A DNA stretch of 64,000 nucleotides from Saccharopolyspora montiporae (GTDB lineage Bacteria > Actinomycetota > Actinomycetes > Mycobacteriales > Pseudonocardiaceae), in assembly GCF_015209505.1 (NCBI RefSeq), contig NZ_JADEYC010000030.1:1-64000 (forward strand), read 5' to 3'. Below, piece after piece: positions 24,996-33,414 of this stretch (positions within the stretch are counted from its first letter, which is position 1; every line of letters begins with the position of its first letter). A program made the translations under genes and the position numbers. The notes under the pieces are model-generated. The model was given only the letters and a program-made list of their open reading frames with translations, did no database searches and was not told where the DNA came from.

Positions 24996-25588
24996 GCCAT
25001 CCTCCTTGTGTTCGTGCCGCGTCGATCAGCGACGCCCACAGGCTTGCGCCTTTCGTCCCCATCGACAAGCCGTTTAACGTCGACTTTTCGAACCCGAAAC
25101 GACCTTCCGCAACGCGGTTCCTCGCCGCATTCCGCCGCCGCGGATCCCACCCGGGCGCACCGGGAATTCCGGTCGTCCTGCCAGCAGGGAACCGGATTCA
25201 GCAGACGCTGCGGGCACCGGCGGTTCCCGCAGCGCAAGAACGAATTCCGCACCATCTCCGGACACCCGGCGAAACCACGCCGAAACAACGGCAGAACGAT
25301 TCCGCTCCGCAGGAACCCCCGCATTCGGCCGCCCCGGGATGCATTTCCGCGCCGCGGGCCTTTCCGGTCGAATGCGCGCGCTCATCCGGCGGCAGGAAGA
25401 CATCCGCCCGCGCGCCCCGGGACGCGTCCGGTTCCCGCATCGGGGACGATCCGCAGCGCGGGCGGCACCGTGTGGCACATTTCGCATCCGCGGCACGCCG
25501 GGAATGCGCGGCGCGGCACGCGGTGTCGGCCCGGGTGGAACCGCTCCGGATCGGGGCGGCACAGGCAGGCGACATGTGGGAGCTATCG
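24996..25588. other. Long gene-free region upstream of the secreted peptide and the DJ-1 gene
   Basis: No frame here has actinobacterial codon bias, and base composition is less GC-extreme than in flanking genes, with several short AATTCC/GGAATT-type elements (for example near 25167, 25240 and 25297). It must hold the divergent promoters for the small secreted peptide (left) and the DJ-1/PfpI gene (right). A short stem TTTCG-AACC-CGAAA lies near 25086-25099. I see no known RNA family or repeat array. Confidence 0.5.
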
Positions 25589-26284
25589 ATGGCCAAGATC
25601 CTGTTCGCGATGACCGGTACCGACCAGTGGACGCTCGCCGACGGGACGAAGCACCCGACCGGGTTCTGGGCGGAGGAGTTCACCGCCCCGTACGAGGTGT
25701 TCCGCGAGGCGGGACACGAGATCACCGTGGCCACCCCGGGCGGCGTGGTGCCGCCGGTGGACGGCGGGAGCCTGGCCGCGGAGGCCAACGGCGGGCAGGA
25801 CGCCGCCGACGCGATCCGCGCGGTGCTGGACTCGGCCGCCGAGCTGCACCGGCCGATCGCGCTGGAGGACGCCGACGTCGCCGAATACGACGCGGTGTTC
25901 TACCCGGGCGGGCACGGGCCGATGGAGGACCTGGCGGTCAGCGCCACCTCCGGCAGGCTGCTCACCGATGCGCTGGACTCGGGCAAACCGCTGGCCGTGG
26001 TCTGCCACGCGCCGGCCGCGCTGCTGGCGGCCGAACGCGCCGACGGGACCAACCCGTTCACCGGCTACCGGCTCACCGCGTTCACCAACGCCGAAGAGAG
26101 CCAGGTCGGCCTGGCCGACAAGGCGCGCTGGCTGGTGCAGGACCGGCTCGTCGAGCTCGGCGCCCGGTTCGCCGAAGGGCAGCCGTGGGAGCCCAACGTG
26201 GTGGCGGACCGCAACCTGTTCACCGGGCAGAACCCGGCGTCGTCCCGACCGCTGGCCGAAGCCGTCACCGACGCGCTGAGCTGA
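25589..26284 (+). CDS. Type 1 glutamine amidotransferase-like protein, DJ-1/PfpI superfamily (Hsp31-like)
   Basis: This 231-residue cytoplasmic protein has the nucleophile elbow AVVCHAPAALL (Cys near 135), the upstream acid segment YDAVFYPGGHGPMEDL (near 99-114) and the C-terminal GQNPASSRPLAEAV. This arrangement, with a cap-like insert FWAEEFTAPYEVFREAG, matches the Hsp31/YhbO-like clade, whose members act as glyoxalase III, deglycase or chaperone. ATG 25589 has GGGAG ahead; ATG 25574 is an alternative. It is followed by a clear terminator. Confidence 0.87.
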   Translation: MAKILFAMTGTDQWTLADGTKHPTGFWAEEFTAPYEVFREAGHEITVATPGGVVPPVDGGSLAAEANGGQDAADAIRAVLDSAAELHRPIALEDADVAEYDAVFYPGGHGPMEDLAVSATSGRLLTDALDSGKPLAVVCHAPAALLAAERADGTNPFTGYRLTAFTNAEESQVGLADKARWLVQDRLVELGARFAEGQPWEPNVVADRNLFTGQNPASSRPLAEAVTDALS

Positions 26285-26292
26285 CCGCGCAG

Positions 26293-26333
26293 GGCGCCCC
26301 GTGCCGGCTCGTCGACGGTGGGCACGGGGCGCC
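26293..26333. terminator. Hairpin terminator after the DJ-1/PfpI gene
   Basis: A perfect 13-bp GC stem (26293-26305 with 26321-26333) encloses a 15-base loop, 8 bases after the stop. It separates this gene from dnaE on the same strand. Confidence 0.7.
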
Positions 26334-26431
26334 GCAACACGGCCCCGGCGCTTCCCGACCACCCGGAGTAGGGCGACTAGAGTTGGCGCACCAGCGACCT
26401 CAGCCCTACCCGACGTTCCGGAGCTGCCCGC

Positions 26432-29400
26432 GTGTCCACCGATTCCTTCGTCCACCTGCACGTGCACACCGAGTTCTCGATGCTGGACGGTGCCGCCAAG
26501 CACGACGCGCTGTTCGCCGAGGTCGCCCGGCTGGAACAGCCCGCGGTGGCGATGACCGACCACGGCAACATGTTCGGTGCGCACAGCTTCTACACGCACG
26601 CCACCAAGGCCGGTATCAAGCCGATTATCGGCATCGAGGCGTACGTGGCGCCGGCGAGTCGTTACCACAAGAAGCCGGTGTTCTGGGGGCAGCGGGCGAC
26701 GACCGGGAAGAAGGAAGCCGACGAGTACGGCGAGACCGGTGATGTCTCGGGCGCGGGTGCCTACACGCACATGACGATGCTCGCGCAGAACTCGACCGGG
26801 CTGCGCAATCTCTTCACCCTCTCGTCGCTGGCGTCCATGCAGGGCTTCTTCCGCAAGCCGCGGATGGATCGGGAGCTGATCGCCGAGCACGCGGAGGGCA
26901 TCATCGCCACGAGCGGGTGCCTGGCCGGCGAGGTGCTGACCCGGTTGCGGCTCGGTCAGAAGCAGGAAGCGATGCAGGCCGCGTCCGACTACAAGGACAT
27001 CTTCGGTGCCGACCGGTTCTACATCGAGGTCATGGACCACGGCATCCAGATGGAGCGCAACATCCGCACCGACCTGCTGGACATCGCCCGGCAGCTCGGT
27101 CTGCGCACGGTGGCCACTAACGATTCACATTACGTGACCGCCGATCAGGCCGAGCAACACGACGCGCTGCTGTGCCTGCAGACCAAGTCGATGCTGGCCG
27201 ACACCGACCGGTTCAAGTTCAACGGTGACGGCTACCACATCAAGTCCTCGGCGGAGATGCGCGAGTACTGGGACGCCGAGGTCCCGGACGCAGCGGACAG
27301 CACCTTGCGGATCACCGAGATGGTGGAGGGCTACGAGGAGGCGTTCGCGCCGACGAACCGGATGCCGCAGGCCAAGGTGGAGGCCGGCCGCACCGACGTC
27401 GAGGTGCTGCGCGACGAGGTCGAGGAGTTCATCCCGGCCCGGTTCCCGGACGGCAGCTTCACGCAGGACTACCGCGACCAGCTCGAATGGGAGCTCAAGG
27501 TCATCACCGAGAAGGGGTACTCCTCGTACTTCCTGGTGGTCGGCGACATGATCCGGTGGGCGAAGAACAACGGGATCCGGGTGGGTCCGGGCCGCGGCTC
27601 GGCGGCGGGCGCGCTGCTGTCCTACGTGCTGCGCATCATCGACATCGACCCGCTGAAGCACGGGCTGCTCTTCGAGCGGTTCCTCAACCCGGAGCGCGAC
27701 TCCCCGCCGGACATCGACATCGACTTCGACGAGCGCAGGCGCGACGAGGTCATCGAATACGCGAAGGAGAAGTACGGCGAGGAGTACTTCGCCAAGGTCA
27801 TCACCTACGGCACGATTAAGACGAAGGCAGCGTTCAAGGACGCCGCCCGGGTGCACCTCGGGCAGCCGGGTTTCCAGCTCGCCGACAAGTTCAGCAAGGC
27901 GTTGCCCGCGCCGATCGCGGCGAAGGACATCCCGCTGGCCGGGATCACCGATCCGGAGCACGAGCGCTACCCGGAGGCCGCCGAGGTCCGCGCGCTGGTC
28001 GACAACGACCCGCAGATCCGCAAGATCTTCGACACCGCCCGCGGTCTGGAAGGCCTGATCCGCAACGCCGGCGTGCACGCGTGCGCGCACATCATCAGCC
28101 GGGAACCCCTGCTGGACGTGCTGCCGCTGTGGAAGCGCGGCGACGGGGAGATCATCACCGGCTGGGACGGTCCGCAGTGCGAGGACGTCGGCCTGCTGAA
28201 GATCGACATCCTCGGGCTGATCAACATGACCACGATCGACGACGCCGTGCGCATGGTGAAGGCCAACCACGGCATCGACATCGAACCGCTGGACATCCCG
28301 CTGGACGATGCCGCCACCTACGACCTCCTCGCCCGCGGGGAGAGCCTGGGCGTGTTCCAGCTGGAAGGCGGCGGGATGCAGTCGCTGCTGAAACGGCTCC
28401 AGCCGACGGGCTTTTCGGACATCGTGGCCGCGAACGCCCTGTACCGGCCGGGTCCGATGGACGTGAACGCGCACCTGGACTTCGCCGACCGCAAGAACGG
28501 CAAGAAGCCGGTCGAGCCGATCCACCCGGAGCTGGACCAGCCGCTGGAGAACGTCCTCGGTGAGACCTACGGCCTGATCGTGTACCAGGAGCAGGTCATG
28601 GCGATCGCGCAGCGGGTCGCCGGGTACAGCCTCGGGCAAGCCGACCTGCTGCGCCGCGCGATGGGCAAGAAGAAGAAGGAAGTGCTGGACCAGGAGTTCG
28701 AGCGCTTCCACGCCGGGATGGCCGAGCGCGAGTACAGCAAGGAAGCCATCGACCAGCTCTGGGCCACGGTTCTGCCGTTCGCCGGGTACGCGTTCAACAA
28801 GTCGCACGCCGCGGCCTACGGCCTGGTCACGTACTGGACCGCGTACCTGAAGGCGCACTACCCGGCCGAGTACATGGCGGCGCTGCTGACCGCCAACGCG
28901 CACAACAAGGAAAAGACCGGCGTGTACCTGTCCGAGTGCCGCCGGATGGGCATCCGGGTGCTGCCGCCGGACATCAACGAATCCGTCGTGGAGCACACCG
29001 CGGTGGACGGCCGCATCCGGTTCGGAATGGGCGCGATCCGCAACGTCGGTACGCACGTGGTCGAGTCGATCGTCAAGACCCGGGAGCAGAAGGGCCGGTT
29101 CGCCTCGTTCACCGACTTCCTGGACAAGATCGATATCGCCGCGTGCAATAAGCGGGTGGTCGAATCCCTGGTCAAGGCCGGTGCTTTCGACTCGCTCGGC
29201 CAGACGCGCATGTCGCTGATCCAGCACCACGAGTCCGCGGTGGAAGCGGTGATCGGCCTCAAGCGGCACGAGGCGATGGGCCAGTTCGACCTGTTCGGCG
29301 GCGATGACGCCGCAGGTGCCGAGGAAAGCTCACCGCTGGCGCACCTGCAGTTCACCCCCGACGAGTGGCCGCGCAAGCAGCTGCTCGCCTACGAGCGGGA

Positions 29401-30022
29401 GATGCTGGGCCTGTACGTGTCGGCGCACCCGCTGGACGGGGCCGAGCGGTTGCTGCGGCCGTACCAGGACACCACCATCGCCAACCTGGTCGGCGGCGAA
29501 CGGGAGCCCAGCGGCGGCAAGGCGGACGAGGTCAAGATCGCCGGGATGATCTCCGGGGTGCAGCGGCGGGTCAACAAGAACGGGCAGCCCTGGGCGATCA
29601 TCACGCTGGAGGACTTCGACGCGGGTGTCGAGGTGCTGTTCTTCCCGAAGTCCTACGAGGTGTTCGCGGATTGCCTCGTCGAGGACTCGGCCCTGGCGGT
29701 CAAGGGCCGGGTGAACGAGCGCGAGGGCGAGATCAGCGTGTTCGCGTCGGAAGCCGTGCCGGTGGACATCGCCGCGGCCGAGCACGCGCCGGGCTCCGAA
29801 CCCCCGCTGGTGCTGCGCGCCGCTCCCCGCTCGGTCAACCGGGACACCGTCGCCGAGCTGCGCAGCACGCTCGGTGCGCACCGCGGGGAGACGCCGGTGC
29901 ACGTCCAGGTCGGGTCCACTCGGCTGGAACTCCCGGACTGGCCGGTGACGGTGTGCCCCGAGCTCGTCTCGGAACTCAAATCGGTGCGCGGCTTCGTGGT
30001 CGACCGCGCCGGCACGGCGTAA
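26432..30022 (+). CDS. dnaE: DNA polymerase III alpha subunit
   Basis: This 1196-residue C-family replicative polymerase starts at GTG 26432. The PHP domain opens with FVHLHVHTEFSMLDGAAK and contains further metal-binding His (TDHGN, NDSHYV), consistent with the active PHP proofreading exonuclease seen in actinobacterial DnaE1. The palm has GPGRGSAAGAL and PDIDIDFDERRRDEVI with catalytic aspartates. The fingers contain LFERFLNPERDSPP, and the helix-hairpin-helix and OB-fold regions follow (EVKIAGMISGVQRRV near 1033). Full length suggests the essential DnaE1 rather than the shorter mutagenic DnaE2. The gene is monocistronic and followed by a terminator. Confidence 0.97.
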   Translation: MSTDSFVHLHVHTEFSMLDGAAKHDALFAEVARLEQPAVAMTDHGNMFGAHSFYTHATKAGIKPIIGIEAYVAPASRYHKKPVFWGQRATTGKKEADEYGETGDVSGAGAYTHMTMLAQNSTGLRNLFTLSSLASMQGFFRKPRMDRELIAEHAEGIIATSGCLAGEVLTRLRLGQKQEAMQAASDYKDIFGADRFYIEVMDHGIQMERNIRTDLLDIARQLGLRTVATNDSHYVTADQAEQHDALLCLQTKSMLADTDRFKFNGDGYHIKSSAEMREYWDAEVPDAADSTLRITEMVEGYEEAFAPTNRMPQAKVEAGRTDVEVLRDEVEEFIPARFPDGSFTQDYRDQLEWELKVITEKGYSSYFLVVGDMIRWAKNNGIRVGPGRGSAAGALLSYVLRIIDIDPLKHGLLFERFLNPERDSPPDIDIDFDERRRDEVIEYAKEKYGEEYFAKVITYGTIKTKAAFKDAARVHLGQPGFQLADKFSKALPAPIAAKDIPLAGITDPEHERYPEAAEVRALVDNDPQIRKIFDTARGLEGLIRNAGVHACAHIISREPLLDVLPLWKRGDGEIITGWDGPQCEDVGLLKIDILGLINMTTIDDAVRMVKANHGIDIEPLDIPLDDAATYDLLARGESLGVFQLEGGGMQSLLKRLQPTGFSDIVAANALYRPGPMDVNAHLDFADRKNGKKPVEPIHPELDQPLENVLGETYGLIVYQEQVMAIAQRVAGYSLGQADLLRRAMGKKKKEVLDQEFERFHAGMAEREYSKEAIDQLWATVLPFAGYAFNKSHAAAYGLVTYWTAYLKAHYPAEYMAALLTANAHNKEKTGVYLSECRRMGIRVLPPDINESVVEHTAVDGRIRFGMGAIRNVGTHVVESIVKTREQKGRFASFTDFLDKIDIAACNKRVVESLVKAGAFDSLGQTRMSLIQHHESAVEAVIGLKRHEAMGQFDLFGGDDAAGAEESSPLAHLQFTPDEWPRKQLLAYEREMLGLYVSAHPLDGAERLLRPYQDTTIANLVGGEREPSGGKADEVKIAGMISGVQRRVNKNGQPWAIITLEDFDAGVEVLFFPKSYEVFADCLVEDSALAVKGRVNEREGEISVFASEAVPVDIAAAEHAPGSEPPLVLRAAPRSVNRDTVAELRSTLGAHRGETPVHVQVGSTRLELPDWPVTVCPELVSELKSVRGFVVDRAGTA

Positions 30023-30027
30023 GCACG

Positions 30028-30067
30028 CGGAGCGCCCGCCCCCGGCAGCTCGGGAGCGGGCGCTCCG
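30028..30067. terminator. Bidirectional terminator after dnaE
   Basis: Bases 30028-30039 and 30056-30067 form a perfect 12-bp GC stem. The hairpin starts 5 bases after the dnaE stop and lies 16 bases from the stop of the convergent DUF397 gene. Confidence 0.7.
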
Positions 30068-30082
30068 CCGTGCGGCGAAACC

Positions 30083-30289
30083 TCAGAGGTCCACCGCACC
30101 GGCCTTCACGTTGGCGATAAAAGAGGCCCACTGGTCTGCGGTGACGACCAGGCGGTCCTTGCGCTCCGGATCCTTGGTGTCCTGGACGCCGGCGAAGCCG
30201 GGCACGAAAGCTGTCTCGACGCAAGCGTTCTGGCCGCCGTTGCTACGGCTCGACTTGAACCAGTGTGCGCCGTCGAAGTTGGGGTTCAT
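30083..30289 (-). CDS. DUF397 domain-containing small protein
   Basis: This 68-residue protein shows the DUF397 pattern: WFKSSRSNGGQNACVETAF at the N-terminus and VRD-like D-TKDP followed by TADQWASFIANVKAG. These small proteins are almost always encoded next to Scr1/DUF5753 helix-turn-helix regulators in actinomycetes, and several pairs behave as regulator/anti-regulator or toxin-antitoxin-like systems affecting development. Here the regulator gene lies 14 bases upstream on the same strand, so the two should be cotranscribed. Confidence 0.92.
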   Translation of the reverse strand: MNPNFDGAHWFKSSRSNGGQNACVETAFVPGFAGVQDTKDPERKDRLVVTADQWASFIANVKAGAVDL

Positions 30290-30303
30290 TTCTCGGTACC
30301 TCT

Positions 30304-31164
30304 CTAGCCGTTTCGGTACTCACCGTCCACCGCTTCCAGCAGCTTGAGCGACTCCTTCGGGCCGAGCGCGGCGGCTTGTACCCGGTTCCAGAGCCCACCG
30401 TAAGCCGCCACGGAGTCCTTGCCATCCAAGTATCGGGCATCGTCGTAGGACTCGATGTAGACGAACTCCAGGTCGTCGCCCCCCGGCGTAGGGATCGTGA
30501 GCAGGGTGAAGTCGAACGACATGTCACCGCCGAAGGTCTGAGCCCCGAACGGGATGACCTGGAGGTGGATGTTGTCCAGCAGAGCCATCTTCATCAGATA
30601 GGCGATCTGTTCGCGCATGACCTCGGCTTCGCCGATCTGCCTGCGCAGGCACGACTCCGAGAGGACGAACGAGGCGTTCGGCGGGCTCTCGCGAGTAAAG
30701 ATCGTTTGCCGCTCTTGGCGGGCCTTCACTCGCGCATCGAGTTCGTCACCATCGGCTCGCGGCGTCGCTGCGTGCAGCGCCCGGATATACGCCTCCACCT
30801 GAAGGATCCCTGGAATGATCTCGTTCTGGATCTGACGAATGTCGTTGGCATCCGTCTCCAGGTCGACGTACTGGCGGAACCACTCGGGGAACGCTGCCCG
30901 GTAGCCGCTCCACCGACCCCGCGCGCTGCGCGTCCGGGCGAGCTCGACCATCCATTGCTTGTGCTCCTCGGTGTCGCCGTATTCGTGAAGCAACAGCAGC
31001 AGGTCGCCTTTGGTGATTCCGCTCTGCCCGAGTTCGAGACGGCTGATCTTCGTCGGCGCGCAGTCGAGGATCTTCGCTGCGTCGGTCAACTCCAGACCTG
31101 CAGCCGTACGTGCGTGCCGCAGCTCGTTGCCCAGTTGCAGACGCCGGACTGTCGGTGTCGCCAT
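30304..31164 (-). CDS. Helix-turn-helix regulator with DUF5753 (Scr1 family)
   Basis: This 286-residue protein has an N-terminal XRE helix-turn-helix (about 8-62; LTDAAKILDCAPTKISRLEL is the recognition part) and a C-terminal DUF5753 domain (about 95-275, including IPGILQVEAYIRAL and QIAYLMKMALLDNIHLQVIP). ATG 31164 follows GGGAGGG; the upstream in-frame ATG 31206 lacks one. Scr1-type regulators pair with small DUF397 proteins, encoded here 14 bases downstream. Paralogues are abundant in Streptomyces and Pseudonocardiaceae and act on antibiotic production and differentiation. Confidence 0.92.
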   Translation of the reverse strand: MATPTVRRLQLGNELRHARTAAGLELTDAAKILDCAPTKISRLELGQSGITKGDLLLLLHEYGDTEEHKQWMVELARTRSARGRWSGYRAAFPEWFRQYVDLETDANDIRQIQNEIIPGILQVEAYIRALHAATPRADGDELDARVKARQERQTIFTRESPPNASFVLSESCLRRQIGEAEVMREQIAYLMKMALLDNIHLQVIPFGAQTFGGDMSFDFTLLTIPTPGGDDLEFVYIESYDDARYLDGKDSVAAYGGLWNRVQAAALGPKESLKLLEAVDGEYRNG

Positions 31165-31379
31165 CCAAGTCCCTCCCCGGTGTGCCGGGGACTGATTATC
31201 GATCACGCCGCCTCTCCTCTGACGATCACCCTATCGAAGCATGGTCGTCAGTAGGAGTGCGGATTTAGGGTTCTGTTTACGAACGACATACAGAGCAGGA
31301 CAGCTGAAATGGGAGCGAGCCGCACGTCGCATCAACTCCTGCACAGCGGGTGACCTGCCCGGACGGAAGTGACGATGGG

Positions 31380-31568
31380 ATGCGCACGAACCGCACGATT
31401 CGCCAAGCGGCACACCGCTTTCCAGGCGATGCGCTGATGGTTGCGGCTTACCTCGTGCTGGACCCGCCCGCACGGCACGCCCCCGGCCGGTGCGGGCGGC
31501 CCCCGGCCCCGACGACCCGGACCGGCCCCGGCCAGGTCGTCGGGGCCGACGGCGGGACGCGCCGATGA
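31380..31568 (+). CDS. Small basic protein, first gene of a two-gene unit
   Basis: The frame starts at ATG 31380 (GGAAG about 11 bases ahead; a shorter form starts at 31437 with MVAAYLVLDPPARHAP) and ends in an ATGA overlap with the next gene. The product is at most 62 residues, basic, and rich in Pro, Gly and Thr in its last third, where codons coincide with a large hairpin. No family is recognised. It may mainly serve as a leader that couples translation to the downstream gene. Confidence 0.45.
   Translation: MRTNRTIRQAAHRFPGDALMVAAYLVLDPPARHAPGRCGRPPAPTTRTGPGQVVGADGGTRR
31504..31548 (+). promoter_or_regulatory. 14-bp perfect hairpin in front of an unknown gene
   Basis: Bases 31504-31517 and 31535-31548 form a perfect 14-bp stem with a 17-base loop. 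It lies inside the small upstream frame and ends 16 bases before ATG 31565. A stem this strong would hinder ribosome access to the downstream start unless upstream translation melts it, so translational coupling or attenuation is likely. Confidence 0.5.
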
Positions 31569-31990
31569 GCCGAATCATCCTGGCACGCCTGCACTCCAGC
31601 ACCGATCACCGGGTGCACAGCTTCGACGCGCACCAACACGGCGACGGAACCCGCACAGCGCTCTGCGGCTTCACCGCGCACCACTCGGCCCTGGAACCGC
31701 TCCCGCACATCACCGGCATGGGCTGCGAACTCTGCATCCTCGCAACACCGCTCGACGAACAGCCCACCACCGAAACGACCCCACCCGACGACGACCCGAC
31801 CAGCGCGACCGTCTACGCGGTCGGGCTGCGCGGCGAACTCCGCTGGCACGACGTCCCCGAACACCCGCTGATCCACCACCACGCGGGCCGCGAAGTCGTC
31901 CTCGCCGAATGCGGCTCCATCGGCTTCCTCGTGTTCGGCATTCCACCCGAACGCTACGAACGCTGCCCCGACTGCCCGAGTCCCGGATGA
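31565..31990 (+). CDS. Hypothetical protein with paired-cysteine motifs
   Basis: This 141-residue protein starts at ATG 31565, overlapping the stop of the upstream small frame (ATGA). It contains LCGFTAHH near 37, a CELC pair near 56 and a CPDC pair near the C-terminus, which could bind zinc, separated by an acidic, Thr/Pro-rich linker (about 63-80). A His-rich segment EHPLIHHHAGREVV lies near 99. The arrangement looks like two small domains joined by a flexible linker. I do not recognise the family. A terminator-like hairpin follows. Confidence 0.65.
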   Translation: MSRIILARLHSSTDHRVHSFDAHQHGDGTRTALCGFTAHHSALEPLPHITGMGCELCILATPLDEQPTTETTPPDDDPTSATVYAVGLRGELRWHDVPEHPLIHHHAGREVVLAECGSIGFLVFGIPPERYERCPDCPSPG

Positions 31991-32010
31991 ACCGGACACG
32001 AGGTGGTCCT

Positions 32011-32030
32011 CCCCGATCAGCGCGGGGTTT
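32011..32030 (+). terminator. Small hairpin with T run
   Basis: CCCCG (32011-32015) pairs with CGGGG (32023-32027), followed by TTT. It lies 20 bases after the stop of the paired-cysteine protein and just before the convergent ilvA stop. Confidence 0.45.
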
Positions 32031-32050
32031 CTCGTTCCTCCGCTGCCGAT

Positions 32051-33301
32051 TCAGACCAGGAAGGAGAACAGCGGGGAGCCCGGGGAGATCTGCTCGATGT
32101 GCAGCGGGCTGTCGTCCATGCGCTTGCGGAGGCCGTCGATCTCGTCGGGGTGGTCCAGTTCGATGCCCACCAGGGCCGGACCGGTCTCCCGGTTGTTCTT
32201 CTTGACGTACTCGAACGCGATGATGTCCTGGCCCTGCTCCAGCACCTCGTCCAGGAAGTGCCGCAGCGCGCCGGGTTCCTGCGGGAACGTGACCAGGAAG
32301 TAGTGCCGCAGGCCCTCGTGCAGCAGCGAGCGCTCGACCACCTCGCCGTAGCGGCTCAGGTCGTTGTTGCCGCCGGAGACCACGCACACCACCGGGCCCT
32401 GCGGCCTGCGGCGCATCGGCATCCGCAGCGCCGCGCTGGCCAGCGCCCCGGCGGGTTCGGCGATGATCCCGTCGGTCTGGTACAGGTCGATCATCTCGCT
32501 GCACACGGCACCTTCCGGCACCGCGACGATCTCGTCGACCAGATCGCGCACCACCTCGAAGCCGTGCGCGCCGACCCGGCCCACGGCAGCGCCGTCGACG
32601 AACGTGTCCACCTGCTGCAGCGCGACCGGGGCGCCCTCGTCCAGCGCCGCGCGCATGCTGGCCGCGCCCGCCGGCTCGGCACCGATCACCCGCGTCTCCG
32701 GGAAGTGCTCCTTGATCCAGCACGCGATCCCGGCCAGCAGCCCGCCACCGCCGACCGGCACCACCACCGTGTCCAGCGCGCCGTCGTGCTGCTCGGCGAT
32801 CTCCAGGCCGACCGTGCCCTGACCGGCGATGGTGCGCGGATCGTCGAACGGGTGGACGTAGACCGCGCCGGTCGAGGCCGCGTCCTGCTGGGCGGCCACG
32901 CTGGTCTCGTCGAACGAGCTGCCCACGATGTGCAGCTCGACGTGGTCCCCGCCGATCTGCGCGATGCGCTTGCGCTTCTGCCGGGGCGTGTTGGCCGGCA
33001 GGTAGACGCGACCGCGGATGCCGAGCTCGCGGCAGCTCAGCGCCAAGCCCTGCGCGTGGTTCCCCGCGCTGGCGCACACCACGCCGCTCTCCCGCTCCTC
33101 GGGAGCCAGTGCCGAGATGAGGCTGAACGCCCCGCGCACCTTGTACGACCGGCACAACTGGAGGTCCTCGCGCTTGAGCCCGACCGGGGCGCCGAGTTCA
33201 CCGGACAGACGGGTGCTGCGCTCCAGCGGGGTGCGGTGCACCACCTGCCGGAGCCGGGTGGCGGCGCGGACGATCGCGGCCGGGTTGAGCTCTTCGGACA
33301 C
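32051..33301 (-). CDS. ilvA: Threonine ammonia-lyase (threonine deaminase)
   Basis: This 416-residue PLP enzyme converts threonine to 2-oxobutanoate for isoleucine synthesis. The PLP Lys is in SYKVRGAFSLI (near 54), the substrate loop in ASAGNHAQGLALSC, and the phosphate-binding loop is VPVGGGGLLAGIA. The C-terminal ~90 residues form a single ACT-like regulatory domain (FLVTFPQEPGALRHFLDEVL), giving the short actinobacterial form that can sense isoleucine. The start is GTG 33301, 113 bases from the divergent selA gene. It ends convergently with the paired-cysteine protein gene. Confidence 0.95.
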   Translation of the reverse strand: MSEELNPAAIVRAATRLRQVVHRTPLERSTRLSGELGAPVGLKREDLQLCRSYKVRGAFSLISALAPEERESGVVCASAGNHAQGLALSCRELGIRGRVYLPANTPRQKRKRIAQIGGDHVELHIVGSSFDETSVAAQQDAASTGAVYVHPFDDPRTIAGQGTVGLEIAEQHDGALDTVVVPVGGGGLLAGIACWIKEHFPETRVIGAEPAGAASMRAALDEGAPVALQQVDTFVDGAAVGRVGAHGFEVVRDLVDEIVAVPEGAVCSEMIDLYQTDGIIAEPAGALASAALRMPMRRRPQGPVVCVVSGGNNDLSRYGEVVERSLLHEGLRHYFLVTFPQEPGALRHFLDEVLEQGQDIIAFEYVKKNNRETGPALVGIELDHPDEIDGLRKRMDDSPLHIEQISPGSPLFSFLV

Positions 33302-33414
33302 CTGGCGATCCTAATGACCGGGCCCACAGCAGCACCTGGTGGGGCGGGAGCGAACCGGCGACACGACCACCGAACACGCCTGGACCGCGCCGTGGACCGG
33401 ACTAGAGTGCGCCC

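Noticed and set aside
25198..25788. Open frames in the empty region before the DJ-1/PfpI gene
   Set aside because: They are Arg/Cys-rich, lack codon bias and overlap the DJ-1/PfpI start in antisense.
27125..29269. A 714-codon open frame opposite dnaE
   Set aside because: It is the mirror frame of dnaE codons (low-complexity Val/Arg/Gln/His), with no start signal or motifs.
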